In this document: positions 19,157 to 27,590 of the stretch, piece by piece | How positions within the stretch are numbered: position 1 is the stretch's first letter | Layout: each line of letters opens with the position of its first letter | Assembly: GCF_030817415.1 (NCBI RefSeq) | Contig: NZ_JAUSZI010000002.1 | Location: forward strand, 10,453,501-10,517,500 | Length of the DNA: 64,000 nucleotides | Source: Streptomyces umbrinus | GTDB taxonomy: Bacteria > Actinomycetota > Actinomycetes > Streptomycetales > Streptomycetaceae | Reading direction: 5' to 3' | Position numbers and translations under genes: made by a program | The notes under the pieces: model-generated | What the model saw: only the letters and a program-made list of their open reading frames with translations | Told to the model about the DNA's origin: nothing | Database searches by the model: none

Positions 19157-19181
19157 TCATTGTGAGTATAGGTAACAATGA
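19157..19181. promoter_or_regulatory. Likely MarR operator between regulator and ABC exporter
   Basis: TCATTGT (19157-19163) and ACAATGA (19175-19181) form a perfect 7-bp inverted repeat with an 11-base spacer, in an AT-rich pocket of the divergent promoter region. MarR dimers typically bind such elements. This is an inference from position and symmetry. Confidence 0.65.
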
Positions 19182-19226
19182 GCTATGCTCCGTCAGTCAT
19201 CGTTCTCTCACCCTCCGTAGGAGCCC

Positions 19227-21026
19227 ATGCCCCGCGACGACATCAACTGGACACCGCCACCTGTCGAGGACGGACAGCCCCGGCAGGTGCGCCGCATTCT
19301 CAAGCTCTTCCGTCCCTACCGCGGCCGACTGGCCGTAGTAGGCCTCCTCGTGGGCGCCGCGTCCCTGGTCTCGGTCGCCACGCCCTTCCTGCTCAAGGAG
19401 ATCCTCGACACCGCGATCCCGCAGGGCCGCACCGGCCTGCTGAGCCTGCTCGCGCTCGGCATGATTCTCAGTGCCGTCCTCGGCGGTGTCTTCGGAGTCC
19501 TGCAGACCCTCATCTCCACGACGGTCGGCCAGCGCGTCATGCACGACCTGCGCACCGCCGTCTACGGCCGGCTGCAGCGCATGTCGCTCGCCTTCTTCAC
19601 CAGGACCCGCACCGGCGAGGTCCAGTCGCGCATCGCGAACGACATCGGCGGTATGCAGGCCACGGTCACCTCGACCGCCACCTCGCTCGTCTCGAACCTC
19701 ACCAGCGTCATCGCCACGATCGTCGCGATGGTCGCCCTGGACTGGCGGCTGACCGTCGTCTCGCTGCTCCTGCTGCCGGCGTTCGTGTGGATCAGCCGCC
19801 GCGTCGGCAACGAACGCAAGAAGATCACCACCGAGCGCCAGAAGCAGATGGCCGCCATGGCCGCCACCGTCACCGAGTCGCTCTCCGTCAGCGGCATCCT
19901 GCTCGGCCGCACGATGGGCCGCTCGGACTCGCTCACCCGCTCCTTCGCCGACGAGTCCGAGGGCCTCGTCGACCTGGAGGTCCGGTCGAACATGGCGGGC
20001 CGCTGGCGGATGGCCGTCATCGGGATCGTCATGGCCGCCATGCCGGCCGTCATCTACTGGACCGCGGGCATGGCCCTCCAGTTCGGCGGACCCGCCATCT
20101 CCATCGGCACGCTCGTCGCCTTCGTCTCGCTCCAGCAGGGCCTCTTCCGGCCGACCGTGAGTCTGCTGTCCACCGGCGTCCAGATCCAGACCTCGCTCGC
20201 CCTGTTCCAGCGCATCTTCGAGTACCTCGACCTGCCCATCGACATCACCGAGCCCGAGGATCCGATCCACCTCGACCAGGTCAAGGGAGACGTGCGCTTC
20301 GAGGGCGTGGAGTTCCGCTACGACGACAAGAGCGGCCCCGTCCTCGACGGCATCGACATCACCGTGCCCGCCGGCGGCAGCCTCGCCGTCGTCGGCGCCA
20401 CCGGCGCGGGCAAGTCCACGCTCAGCTACCTGGTGCCGCGTCTGTACGACGTCACGGGCGGCCGTGTCACGCTCGACGGGGTGGACGTGCGCGACCTCGA
20501 CTTCGACACCCTCGCCCGCGGGATCGGCGTCGTCTCCCAGGAGACGTACCTCTTCCACGCCACGGTCGCCGAGAACCTGCGGTTCGCCAAGCCGGACGCC
20601 ACCGACGAGCAGCTGTACGAGGCCGCGAAGGCCGCGCAGATCCACGACCACATCGCGTCGCTGCCCGACGGGTACGACACGGTGGTGGGGGAGCGCGGAC
20701 ACCGGTTCTCCGGCGGCGAGAAGCAGCGCCTGGCCATCGCCCGGACGATTCTGAGGGACCCGCCGGTCCTGATCCTCGACGAGGCGACCAGCGCCCTGGA
20801 CACCCGCACCGAGCGAGCCGTTCAGGAGGCCATCGACGCCCTGTCGGCCAACCGGACCACCCTCACCATCGCGCACCGGCTGTCCACCATTCGGGGCGCC
20901 GACCAGATCGTGGTCCTGGACGGTGGCCGACCGGCGGAACGGGGCACGCACGAGGAGCTGTTGGAGCGCGAGGGCCGCTACGCCGCACTGGTCCGCAGAG
21001 ACGCCCAACTGGAGCCAACAAGATGA
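19227..21026 (+). CDS. ABC exporter (type IV, homodimer-type)
   Basis: A 599-aa half-transporter with membrane domain (about 35-330) and ATPase domain (about 350-590). All motifs are intact: Walker A GATGAGKST, Q-loop VVSQETYLF, signature RFSGGEKQR, Walker B VLILDEATS and H-loop IAHRL. It can therefore work as a homodimer, unlike the exporter at 7-11 kb. The start follows GTAGGAG. The divergent MarR gene suggests control by a toxic or signalling compound that it exports. Confidence 0.92.
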   Translation: MPRDDINWTPPPVEDGQPRQVRRILKLFRPYRGRLAVVGLLVGAASLVSVATPFLLKEILDTAIPQGRTGLLSLLALGMILSAVLGGVFGVLQTLISTTVGQRVMHDLRTAVYGRLQRMSLAFFTRTRTGEVQSRIANDIGGMQATVTSTATSLVSNLTSVIATIVAMVALDWRLTVVSLLLLPAFVWISRRVGNERKKITTERQKQMAAMAATVTESLSVSGILLGRTMGRSDSLTRSFADESEGLVDLEVRSNMAGRWRMAVIGIVMAAMPAVIYWTAGMALQFGGPAISIGTLVAFVSLQQGLFRPTVSLLSTGVQIQTSLALFQRIFEYLDLPIDITEPEDPIHLDQVKGDVRFEGVEFRYDDKSGPVLDGIDITVPAGGSLAVVGATGAGKSTLSYLVPRLYDVTGGRVTLDGVDVRDLDFDTLARGIGVVSQETYLFHATVAENLRFAKPDATDEQLYEAAKAAQIHDHIASLPDGYDTVVGERGHRFSGGEKQRLAIARTILRDPPVLILDEATSALDTRTERAVQEAIDALSANRTTLTIAHRLSTIRGADQIVVLDGGRPAERGTHEELLEREGRYAALVRRDAQLEPTR

Positions 21027-21069
21027 ATATATGTCGAGATTATGGCGATATGCGGGTTACCGTGCCCGC

Positions 21070-21915
21070 ATGCAGATCTACACGCCGCCCAGTCGGCCAC
21101 GGAGAACGATTCGACTGACGAGCCGGGGCCGGACCGCCCTCATCGTGACCGGCGCCGTCGTGGCGGCCACCGCCGTGGCGGTGCCGCTGCTGAGCACGGA
21201 CGAGAAGAAGGAGCCGCTCGCCCTGGTGGTCCCGGAGGGCTGGCGCGCCGGCCAGGTCTACGAGGCCGTCGACAAGGTCCTCGCCCTGCCCGGGGGCACC
21301 ACGAAGAAGTCCCTGGAGAAGGCGAACCTCAAGCTTCCGAACGACGCGAGCGGCAACCCCGAGGGGTATCTGTTCCCGGCCACGTATCCCATCGACAAGA
21401 AGTCGACCCCGGTGTCCCTGCTGACGTACATGGTCGATACGGCGAACAAGAGGTTCGGCGGCGGGACGGTCACGGCCGGGGCCGAGCGGAACGCGATGAA
21501 CGTCTATCAGACCGTCACCGTGGCGAGCATGGTCCAGGCCGAGGCGGCCACCAAGAAGGACATGGGCAGGGTGGCCCGCGTGATCTACAACCGGCTCGAC
21601 CGGGGCATGCCGCTGCAGATGGACTCCACGATCAACTACGCGCTGAACCGCAACACCCTCCGCACCAGTGAGAACGACACGCGGCTCAACAGCCCGTACA
21701 ACACGTACGTGCGGATGGGGCTGCCGCCGTCGCCTATCGCCAACCCCGGTGAGGAGGCGATGCGTGCCGCGGTCGCTCCGCCGCAGGGCGACTGGCTCTA
21801 CTTCGTCACCGTCAAGCCCGGTGACACACGTTTCACCGCCGACTACGAGGAGCACCGGAGGAACGTCGCGGAGTTCAACCGCACCAACAAGAGCGCGTCG
21901 CCGAAGTCCGGCTGA
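21070..21915 (+). CDS. mltG: Short endolytic transglycosylase MltG
   Basis: A 281-aa single-pass membrane protein: basic N-terminus, membrane helix at about residues 22-42, then the YceG/MltG domain. The active-site region ASMVQAEA (the final Glu aligns with the E. coli catalytic Glu), NRLDRGMPLQMDSTINYAL and the terminal GLPPSPIANPG are conserved. MltG cuts nascent glycan strands near the membrane. The housekeeping mltG of streptomycetes is longer and, from memory, sits near aroE, so this is probably a paralogue. The start is uncertain (ATG 21070 or 21031). The upstream AT-rich stretch AATATATGTCGAGATTAT may contain a promoter. Confidence 0.82.
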   Translation: MQIYTPPSRPRRTIRLTSRGRTALIVTGAVVAATAVAVPLLSTDEKKEPLALVVPEGWRAGQVYEAVDKVLALPGGTTKKSLEKANLKLPNDASGNPEGYLFPATYPIDKKSTPVSLLTYMVDTANKRFGGGTVTAGAERNAMNVYQTVTVASMVQAEAATKKDMGRVARVIYNRLDRGMPLQMDSTINYALNRNTLRTSENDTRLNSPYNTYVRMGLPPSPIANPGEEAMRAAVAPPQGDWLYFVTVKPGDTRFTADYEEHRRNVAEFNRTNKSASPKSG

Positions 21916-21917
21916 GC

Positions 21918-23048
21918 TCATCCCACCGGCGCAACCTTCGTCGCAGCCCTCGGGGCGGTGTCCGGGGCGACCGCCGGCAGCCGCCTGATGTCCCGCACCG
22001 CCGAGCGCCCGGCGCGGTTGGCTCCTATCGTGCTGGCCGACGGCCCGTACCCGACCAGATGGATCCGCGGATCGGCGACCGCGCGGGTCCCCTCGACACG
22101 GATGCCGCCGCCGGGCTCACGCAGCCGCAGTGGTGCCAGATGGTCGATCGCGGCGCGGAAACCGGTCGCCCACAGAATGACGTCGGCGGCCACGCGACGC
22201 CCGTCGTCCCACTCCACGCCGTCCGGAGTGATCCGGTCGAACATCGGCAGCCGGTCCAGGACACCGTCCTCGATGCCCTGCCGGATCGCGTCGTTGAGCG
22301 GCAGCCCGGTCACCGACACGACACTCTTCGGCGGCAGCCCCTGACGGACCCGCTCCTCCACCAGCGCGACCACTTCCCGGCCCACGTCCTCGGTGAACGG
22401 ACCCTCGCGGAACACCGGCGGCCGCCGCGTCACCCAGGTGGTCCCGGCCGCGTACGGCGCTATCTCCAGCAGATGCTGCGTGCCGGACGCGCCCCCGCCG
22501 ACCACGACGACCCGCTGGCCGGCGAACTCCTCGGGACCCGGGTACTGGGCCGTGTGCAACTGCCGCCCCCGGAAGGTCTCCTGCCCCGGGTAGCGCGGCC
22601 AGAACGGCCGGTCCCAGGTGCCCGTCGCGTTGATCAGCGCCCGCGTCGTCCACGTACCGTCGGAGGTCTCGACGAGCAGCCGGCCTCCATCGCCCTCGCG
22701 CACGGCCTTCACGTCGACCGGCCGCCGCACCCGCAGATCGAAGGTGCGCTCGTAGGTGTCGAAGTACTCCGCGATGACCTCGGAGGACGGCCGCGCCGGA
22801 TCCGCGTCCGTCAGCTCCATGCCCGGCAGGGCGTGCATGCCGTGCACCTTGCCGTACGTGAGGGACCGCCACCGGAACTGCCACGCCCCGCCCGCCCGCG
22901 GAGCGTGGTCCAGGACCACGAAGTCCCGCTCCGGCTCGAAGCCCGTGCGCCGCAGGTGATAGGCGCTGGACAGTCCGGCCTGCCCGGCGCCGATCACGAC
23001 GACATCGATTTCCCGCACTGCCCCCGCCTGCGCTCCGGTGTTGTTCAC
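21918..23048 (-). CDS. Flavin-containing monooxygenase-like NAD(P)/FAD oxidoreductase
   Basis: A 376-aa flavoprotein with two dinucleotide-binding motifs: VVIGAGQAGLSSAYHL (FAD, about residue 17) and VVVVGGGASGTQHLLE (NADPH, about residue 175), and ATGFR near residue 310. This fits CzcO/YhiN-type or class B monooxygenases. It lies at the 3-prime end of the sulfonate operon on the same strand, 118 bases after the SsuD-like gene, separated by a hairpin repeat, so a role in oxidising organosulfur compounds is possible but unproven. Its stop is only two bases from the convergent mltG stop. Confidence 0.82.
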   Translation of the reverse strand: MNNTGAQAGAVREIDVVVIGAGQAGLSSAYHLRRTGFEPERDFVVLDHAPRAGGAWQFRWRSLTYGKVHGMHALPGMELTDADPARPSSEVIAEYFDTYERTFDLRVRRPVDVKAVREGDGGRLLVETSDGTWTTRALINATGTWDRPFWPRYPGQETFRGRQLHTAQYPGPEEFAGQRVVVVGGGASGTQHLLEIAPYAAGTTWVTRRPPVFREGPFTEDVGREVVALVEERVRQGLPPKSVVSVTGLPLNDAIRQGIEDGVLDRLPMFDRITPDGVEWDDGRRVAADVILWATGFRAAIDHLAPLRLREPGGGIRVEGTRAVADPRIHLVGYGPSASTIGANRAGRSAVRDIRRLPAVAPDTAPRAATKVAPVG

Positions 23049-23081
23049 GCTTCTACCAACCCCGCCGATGGCAAGGATCTT

Positions 23082-23105
23082 CCCGCGCCCCTTCAGGGGC
23101 GCGGG
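23082..23105. repeat. Streptomyces GC-rich intergenic hairpin repeat
   Basis: CCCGCGCCCC-TTCA-GGGGCGCGGG is a perfect 10-bp stem with a tetraloop, followed by GAACCGCGCGATCAGCCACGG and GGCCCGCAGATGGCG. From memory this composite is a very common dispersed intergenic sequence in Streptomyces genomes. It sits between the SsuD-like and monooxygenase genes and could act as a partial terminator or mRNA stabiliser. Confidence 0.7.
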
Positions 23106-23165
23106 GAACCGCGCGATCAGCCACGGACGGCCCGCAGATGGCGAACGGTGCTACCAGCCGATCGC

Positions 23166-24317
23166 TCAGCGACCGCCGGCGACCAGAATCGGCGCCCCGG
23201 AGGCAGGAACACGCGACAACAGCCCCCGCACGGCCAGCTCGGGAATGACCCCCTCCCCGAACCAGTACGCCTCCTCCAGATGCGGATACCCGGACAGCAC
23301 GAAGTGCTCGACGCCCAACGCGTGGTACTCCTCGATCCGGTCGGCGACCTCGGCATGGCTGCCGACGAGCGCCGTACCGGCGCCACCACGCACGAGACCC
23401 ACGCCCGCCCACAGATTCGGGGAGATCTCCAGCCGGTCGGACGAACCGCCGTGCAGCGCGAGCATGCGCTGCTGGCCGACGGACTCGCTGCGGCCGAGCG
23501 CCGCCTGCGCGGCGGCGATGGACTCCGGGTCGAGGTCGTCGAGCAGACGACCCGCCGTCCGCCACGCCTCGGCCGACGAGTCCCGCGAGATCGTGTGCAG
23601 CCGGATGCCGAAGCGGACCGTACGCCCCTCGCGCTCGGCGAGCGAGCGGATCCAGTCGATCTTCTCCTTGACCTGCGCCGGCGGCTCGCCCCAGGTCAGA
23701 TACACATCCGCGTGCCGCGCCGCGACCGGCCCCGCGGCCGCCGAGGAACCGCCGAAGAAGATCTCCGGCAGCGGATCCGGTGGCAGCGCGGTCAGCCCGC
23801 CCTCGACCTGGTAGTGCGCCCCGTCGAAGTCGTACGGCTGCCCGCTCCACACCCCGCGCACGACGGACAGGAACTCGTCCGTGCGCGCGTACCGCTGGTC
23901 GTGGCCGAGTCGGTCGCCGAAGCGGCGCTGCTCGGTGGAGTCGCCGCCGGTGACGACGTTCAGGAGCAGCCGGCCCCGGGTGATGCGCTGGTATGTGGCA
24001 GCCATCTGAGCGGCGAGCGTCGGCGAGATGACTCCGGGCCGGAACGCGACCAGGAACTTCAGCCGCTCGGTGTGCTGGGCCAGCGCCACCGTCGTCAGCC
24101 AGGCGTCCTCGCACCACGTACCGGTAGGTGTGAGCACCGCCTCGAAGCCCAACTGCTCAGCCGCCTTGGCGATTTGGGCCAGATACTCGATGTCGGGCGG
24201 GCGCACCCCACTGACCGGCCGGGTGCGGTCGACGGGGTTGGCCGCGTAGGCGTGCCGGTCCACGAGGGTGCGGCCGTCGCCGCCCGTCGGCAGGAACCAG
24301 TGCAGATGTACGGTCAT
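23166..24317 (-). CDS. ssuD: FMNH2-dependent alkanesulfonate monooxygenase (SsuD-like, LLM class)
   Basis: A 383-aa luciferase-like monooxygenase that splits C-S bonds of alkanesulfonates using reduced FMN, releasing sulfite. SsuD features are HWFLPTGGDGR at the N-terminus, WCEDAWLTTVALAQHT (with the family's active-site Cys), VAFRPGVISPTLAAQMAAT, RLLLNVVTGGD and the SGYPHLEEAYWFGEGV C-terminus. Length matches SsuD. It begins four bases after the binding-protein stop, so the two are translationally close. A dedicated FMN reductase (SsuE) is not in the operon. Confidence 0.93.
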   Translation of the reverse strand: MTVHLHWFLPTGGDGRTLVDRHAYAANPVDRTRPVSGVRPPDIEYLAQIAKAAEQLGFEAVLTPTGTWCEDAWLTTVALAQHTERLKFLVAFRPGVISPTLAAQMAATYQRITRGRLLLNVVTGGDSTEQRRFGDRLGHDQRYARTDEFLSVVRGVWSGQPYDFDGAHYQVEGGLTALPPDPLPEIFFGGSSAAAGPVAARHADVYLTWGEPPAQVKEKIDWIRSLAEREGRTVRFGIRLHTISRDSSAEAWRTAGRLLDDLDPESIAAAQAALGRSESVGQQRMLALHGGSSDRLEISPNLWAGVGLVRGGAGTALVGSHAEVADRIEEYHALGVEHFVLSGYPHLEEAYWFGEGVIPELAVRGLLSRVPASGAPILVAGGR

Positions 24318-24321
24318 GACG

Positions 24322-25353
24322 TCACGACTCCTTCGAGGGGCGAGGAGTGGTGGTGGACGGCGGCAGGTCGCCGTTGAAGCGGGTGTCCACGAAGTCGCCG
24401 AAGTCGACCTTGCGGGGGATGAGCTTCAGGTCGGTGAACGTGTCCGCGATCTCCTGCTCGGAGGCGATGAGCGGCTTGTCGATGGCCACCGGAACCCTGG
24501 TCGCGTTGGTCCGCTTCACCGAGGCCAGCGCCACCTCGTAGGGCAGCCCGGTGTCCTTCGCCCAGACCTTGGCCCACTCCTCGGGGTGCTCGTAGACCCA
24601 GTCCTGCGCCCGCCGCAGCCGGTCCAGGTAGTCGCGGATCGCCGCGGCCTTCTTCTTGTCCTTGAGCGCTCCGGGCGCCGCCACCTGGAAGGTGAGCCCG
24701 TTGACCACGTCGTCGCCGTCCGTCAGGACCCTGCCCTGCTTGGCCTGCAGCACCTGGGAGGTGTACGGATCCCAGACCGCCCACGCGTCGACCTTGCCGG
24801 AGGTGAACGCGGCCAGCGCGTCGGCGGGCTGGAGGTACTTCACCTTGACGTCGCCCAGCGTCAGCCCGGCCGCCTTGAGCGACGCGACCAACTGGTAGTG
24901 CGCGGACGAACCCTGCGCCACCGCGACCGACTTGCCCTTCAGCTCCTCGGCCTTCTTCAGCTTCGAGTCCTCGGGAACGAGGATCGCGTCGCCCTTGGAC
25001 CTGCCCCGGTAGGCCGCGACGGCTGTGATCTTGGAGTCGGCGCCGGCCGCGAAGACCGGCGGGGTGTTGCCGACGCCGCCGATGTCGACGGCCTTGGCGT
25101 TGACCGCCTCCAGGAGGGGCGGGCCGGATGTGAACGTCGACCACTTGATCTTGTAGTCGAGGTTCTTGAGTTCTCCGGCGGCCCGCAGTACCGCTTCCGA
25201 ACCGCCCTTCTGGTCACCGACGTTGAGGATGAGCGATCCCTTCCCGTCGGTTCCGTCGCCCGTCGAGGTGCTGGCCGACGAGTTCCCGCCGCAGGCCGAG
25301 GCCAGCAGGGCCAGGGGGAGGAGCAGGGCGGCGGGGACGAGGTGTCGTCGCAT
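24322..25353 (-). CDS. ssuA: Sulfonate-type ABC transporter substrate-binding lipoprotein
   Basis: A 343-aa lipoprotein with a basic start, a leucine-rich core and lipobox LLASAC at about residue 19. The body is a periplasmic-binding fold of the SsuA/NrtA/TauA group: LNVGDQKGGSEAVLRAAGEL, GGVGNTPPVFAA and DAWAVWDPYTS. It captures aliphatic sulfonates outside the membrane and hands them to the permease encoded upstream. The ATG at 25353 gives a proper signal peptide; 97 codons of open frame upstream lie in the ATPase gene and spacer. The exact substrate is inferred from the SsuD neighbour. Confidence 0.9.
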   Translation of the reverse strand: MRRHLVPAALLLPLALLASACGGNSSASTSTGDGTDGKGSLILNVGDQKGGSEAVLRAAGELKNLDYKIKWSTFTSGPPLLEAVNAKAVDIGGVGNTPPVFAAGADSKITAVAAYRGRSKGDAILVPEDSKLKKAEELKGKSVAVAQGSSAHYQLVASLKAAGLTLGDVKVKYLQPADALAAFTSGKVDAWAVWDPYTSQVLQAKQGRVLTDGDDVVNGLTFQVAAPGALKDKKKAAAIRDYLDRLRRAQDWVYEHPEEWAKVWAKDTGLPYEVALASVKRTNATRVPVAIDKPLIASEQEIADTFTDLKLIPRKVDFGDFVDTRFNGDLPPSTTTPRPSKES

Positions 25354-25424
25354 GAGGATTCCGTTCGGTGGGTGTTCAGAGGGGGGGGAGGGGGCGGCGT
25401 AACTGAGCTGTCTGTAGGGGAGGT

Positions 25425-26201
25425 TCAGGCGGCTTCGGCGGCGGTGTCGACGCCCAGCCGTTCCAGCAGCCCGGCGCGCAGCTCGGCGAACCGCGGGTCG
25501 GTGATGTCCCGCGGACGGTCCAGCTCGACCTCGGTCTCGTGCGCGATCACGCCGTCGTCCATCACGAGGACGCGGTCGGCCAGCAGTACCGCCTCCTCCA
25601 CGTCGTGCGTGACCAGGAGGACGGCGCAGCCCCGCCGTTGCCACAGCTCGCCGACGAGCCGCTGGGCCTTGATCCGGGTCAGCGCGTCCAGCGCGCCGAA
25701 CGGCTCGTCGAGCAGCAGCAGATCAGGTTCGCGCACCAACGCGCGGGCCAGCGAGGCGCGTTGGGCCTCTCCGCCGGAGAGGGTCTTGGGCCAGGCGTCG
25801 GCGCGGTCGGCGAGGCCCACCTCGGTCAACGCCTGCTCGGCGACGGCGCGTTCGGGCTTTCCGGGCAGCCCGAGCAGGACGTTGCGCCACACCTTCTTCC
25901 ACGGCATCAGCCGGGGTGCCTGGAAGGCGACGGCCTTGCGGCGCGGCACGAGGACGGTGCCCTCGATGTCGCGGTCGAGCCCGGCGAGGATGCGCAGGAG
26001 GGTGGACTTGCCGCAGCCGCTGCGACCGAGGAGGGCCACGAACTCGCCCGGCCTCACGTCGAGTCGGAGGTTGTCGATGACGGCGCGGCCGTCGAAGGAG
26101 CGGGTCAGGCCGTCGACGCGTACCACCGAGGAGGGGGCGGGTGCGGCGGGAACGGTCGTGACCTTCTCGGTGGTCACCGGCCGGTGAACGTCGGTCGCCA
26201 T
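25425..26201 (-). CDS. ssuB: Sulfonate-type ABC transporter ATPase
   Basis: A 258-aa importer ATPase: Walker A GRSGCGKST (about residue 63), FQAPRLMPWKKV Q-loop region, signature LSGGEAQR, Walker B LLLLDEPFGALD and VTHDVEEAVLLADR H-loop, all typical of SsuB/TauB/NrtD. The start at 26201 lies inside the end of the permease gene (28-base overlap), and a 72-base gap separates it from the binding-protein gene. Confidence 0.93.
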   Translation of the reverse strand: MATDVHRPVTTEKVTTVPAAPAPSSVVRVDGLTRSFDGRAVIDNLRLDVRPGEFVALLGRSGCGKSTLLRILAGLDRDIEGTVLVPRRKAVAFQAPRLMPWKKVWRNVLLGLPGKPERAVAEQALTEVGLADRADAWPKTLSGGEAQRASLARALVREPDLLLLDEPFGALDALTRIKAQRLVGELWQRRGCAVLLVTHDVEEAVLLADRVLVMDDGVIAHETEVELDRPRDITDPRFAELRAGLLERLGVDTAAEAA

Positions 26202-27100
26202 TGCAGCAGCAGCCTTTCGAGGGAGCGGACGATGAAGTCGGCGAGCAGGCCGAGGAAGGCGTAGACGATCAGGCAGACCACGATCACGTCCGTACGCAGG
26301 AAGTCGCGCGCCTGGACCATCAGGAAGCCGATGCCGGCGTCCGCGTTGATCTGCTCGGCGAAGACGAGCGCCAGCCAGGCGATGCCCAGCGAGTAGCGCA
26401 GACCGGTCATGGCACCGGGGAGGGCGCCCGGCAGAACGACATGCCGTACGAGTCCCCAGCGGGACAGGCCCAGTGACTCGCCGGCCTCGATCAGCTGGGA
26501 GTCGACGCCGCGGATACCCGCGTACACGTTGAGGTAGAGAGGGAAGGACACGCCCAGCGTGATGATCGCGACCTTCGGGGCCTCGCCGATGCCGAACCAG
26601 ATGATGAACAGCGGGATCAGGCCGACGAACGGCACGGTCCGCAGCATCTGGACGCTCGCGTCGACGAGGTCCTCGCCGATCCTGAACAGGCCCGAGACCA
26701 GGGCGAGTCCGGTACCGACGACGGTGCCGAGCAGGAGCCCCACCGCGACGCGCTGGAGCGAGACACCCATCGCGTTCGTCAGTGACCCGTCGGAGACCAG
26801 ATCGCCGGCCACCCGCGCGATGGTGCCGGGCGAGGCCAGCACATCGGCCGTCAACACGCCCGTACTGCTGAGGACTTGCCACAGGACGAGCAGCAGTACG
26901 GGGCCGGAGGTGCGGCGCAGCCAACGGGGGACGCGGGTGCGGCGGGTCGAGGCGGGGACGATGGGTTCGAGCTCGGGAAGGGCGTGGTCGGCGGACGTGG
27001 TGTCGCCGGGCCTTGGGCCACTGGACTTGGGGTCAGCGAACTCTGATATTCCCGAAATATCGGGTCCATGAGAGTCCGGCGGGGCATGGCTGATGCTCAT
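26174..27100 (-). CDS. ssuC: Sulfonate-type ABC transporter permease
   Basis: A 308-aa permease with five to six membrane helices and the BPD-transporter EAA loop, EAGESLGLSRWGLVRHVVLPGA. The N-terminal 55 residues are hydrophilic, rich in Pro/Ser/Gly, and longer than in E. coli SsuC. First structural gene of the operon, 170 bases downstream of the leader peptide gene. Gene order permease-ATPase-binding protein-monooxygenase supports sulfonate use. Confidence 0.92.
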   Translation of the reverse strand: MSISHAPPDSHGPDISGISEFADPKSSGPRPGDTTSADHALPELEPIVPASTRRTRVPRWLRRTSGPVLLLVLWQVLSSTGVLTADVLASPGTIARVAGDLVSDGSLTNAMGVSLQRVAVGLLLGTVVGTGLALVSGLFRIGEDLVDASVQMLRTVPFVGLIPLFIIWFGIGEAPKVAIITLGVSFPLYLNVYAGIRGVDSQLIEAGESLGLSRWGLVRHVVLPGALPGAMTGLRYSLGIAWLALVFAEQINADAGIGFLMVQARDFLRTDVIVVCLIVYAFLGLLADFIVRSLERLLLQWRPTFTGR

Positions 27101-27195
27101 GAGGGCTCCACGGCAGGAGAGCGACGGAGGGCACGCGCAGGGGAGATGCGGGGTGCAGGGGGTGTGCGAGGGGCGGGGCGCGCGTCAGCGTCCCG

Positions 27196-27225
27196 GCGTC
27201 CGGCTCAGATCAGACGTGCGGACGC
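27196..27225 (-). promoter_or_regulatory. Hairpin between leader peptide and permease gene
   Basis: GCGTCCG (27196-27202) pairs perfectly with CGGACGC (27219-27225) across a 16-base loop, in the untranslated leader of the sulfonate operon, 46 bases past the leader-peptide stop. It could be one of several alternative structures in an attenuator. Only one hairpin is clear by eye, so this is weak evidence. Confidence 0.4.
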
Positions 27226-27270
27226 AGAGGTGTGCTGAGGCGCAGGAGAGGTGAAGCGGGTGAAAAGGCG

Positions 27271-27339
27271 TCAGTGTCCGCGGCGACACGCGGCGGAGGC
27301 CACCCGCAGCAGGTCGATGTGACCGCGCGTGGTGAGCAT
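27271..27339 (-). CDS. Leader peptide of the sulfonate operon
   Basis: A 22-codon reading frame starting MLTTRG and containing HIDLLRVASAACRRGH, then TGA. It matches, from memory, the HIDLLRVxSAxCRR-type putative leader peptides found upstream of sulfur-acquisition genes in streptomycetes. The single Cys codon three residues before the penultimate Gly suggests that ribosome stalling under cysteine shortage controls downstream structure. An in-frame ATG 15 bases upstream (27354) would give 27 aa; neither start has a clear ribosome binding site. The permease gene follows after 170 bases. Confidence 0.8.
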   Translation of the reverse strand: MLTTRGHIDLLRVASAACRRGH

Positions 27340-27590
27340 GACTGAACGCAACATGCGGCTGAAAGTAGCCAGCTGGGCCGCGTACGGTCAATGGCGTCTC
27401 GCGGAGTGGACCTCGGGTATCACGGGTCGGGCGAGTGGGGTGCCCTGGTGGGCCGGGGAGCGGCCGGTACTGCTGGACGGGGGAGTTGCCGGGACTGATG
27501 AGGAGCGGCCGGGCCCGCGGAACCCAAGCCGTATTGGGCGTGGGATCCGACAGCGGGTGCGGAATCCGGGGGATCGGCGAGGATTGGCCC

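Noticed and set aside
24028..24249. Short plus-strand frames opposite the sulfonate operon
   Set aside because: They mirror the codon structure of the real minus-strand genes and have no family match or ribosome binding site.
22059..24377. 772-codon plus-strand frame opposite the monooxygenase and ssuD genes
   Set aside because: Arg/Pro/Gly-rich shadow of two well-supported minus-strand genes.
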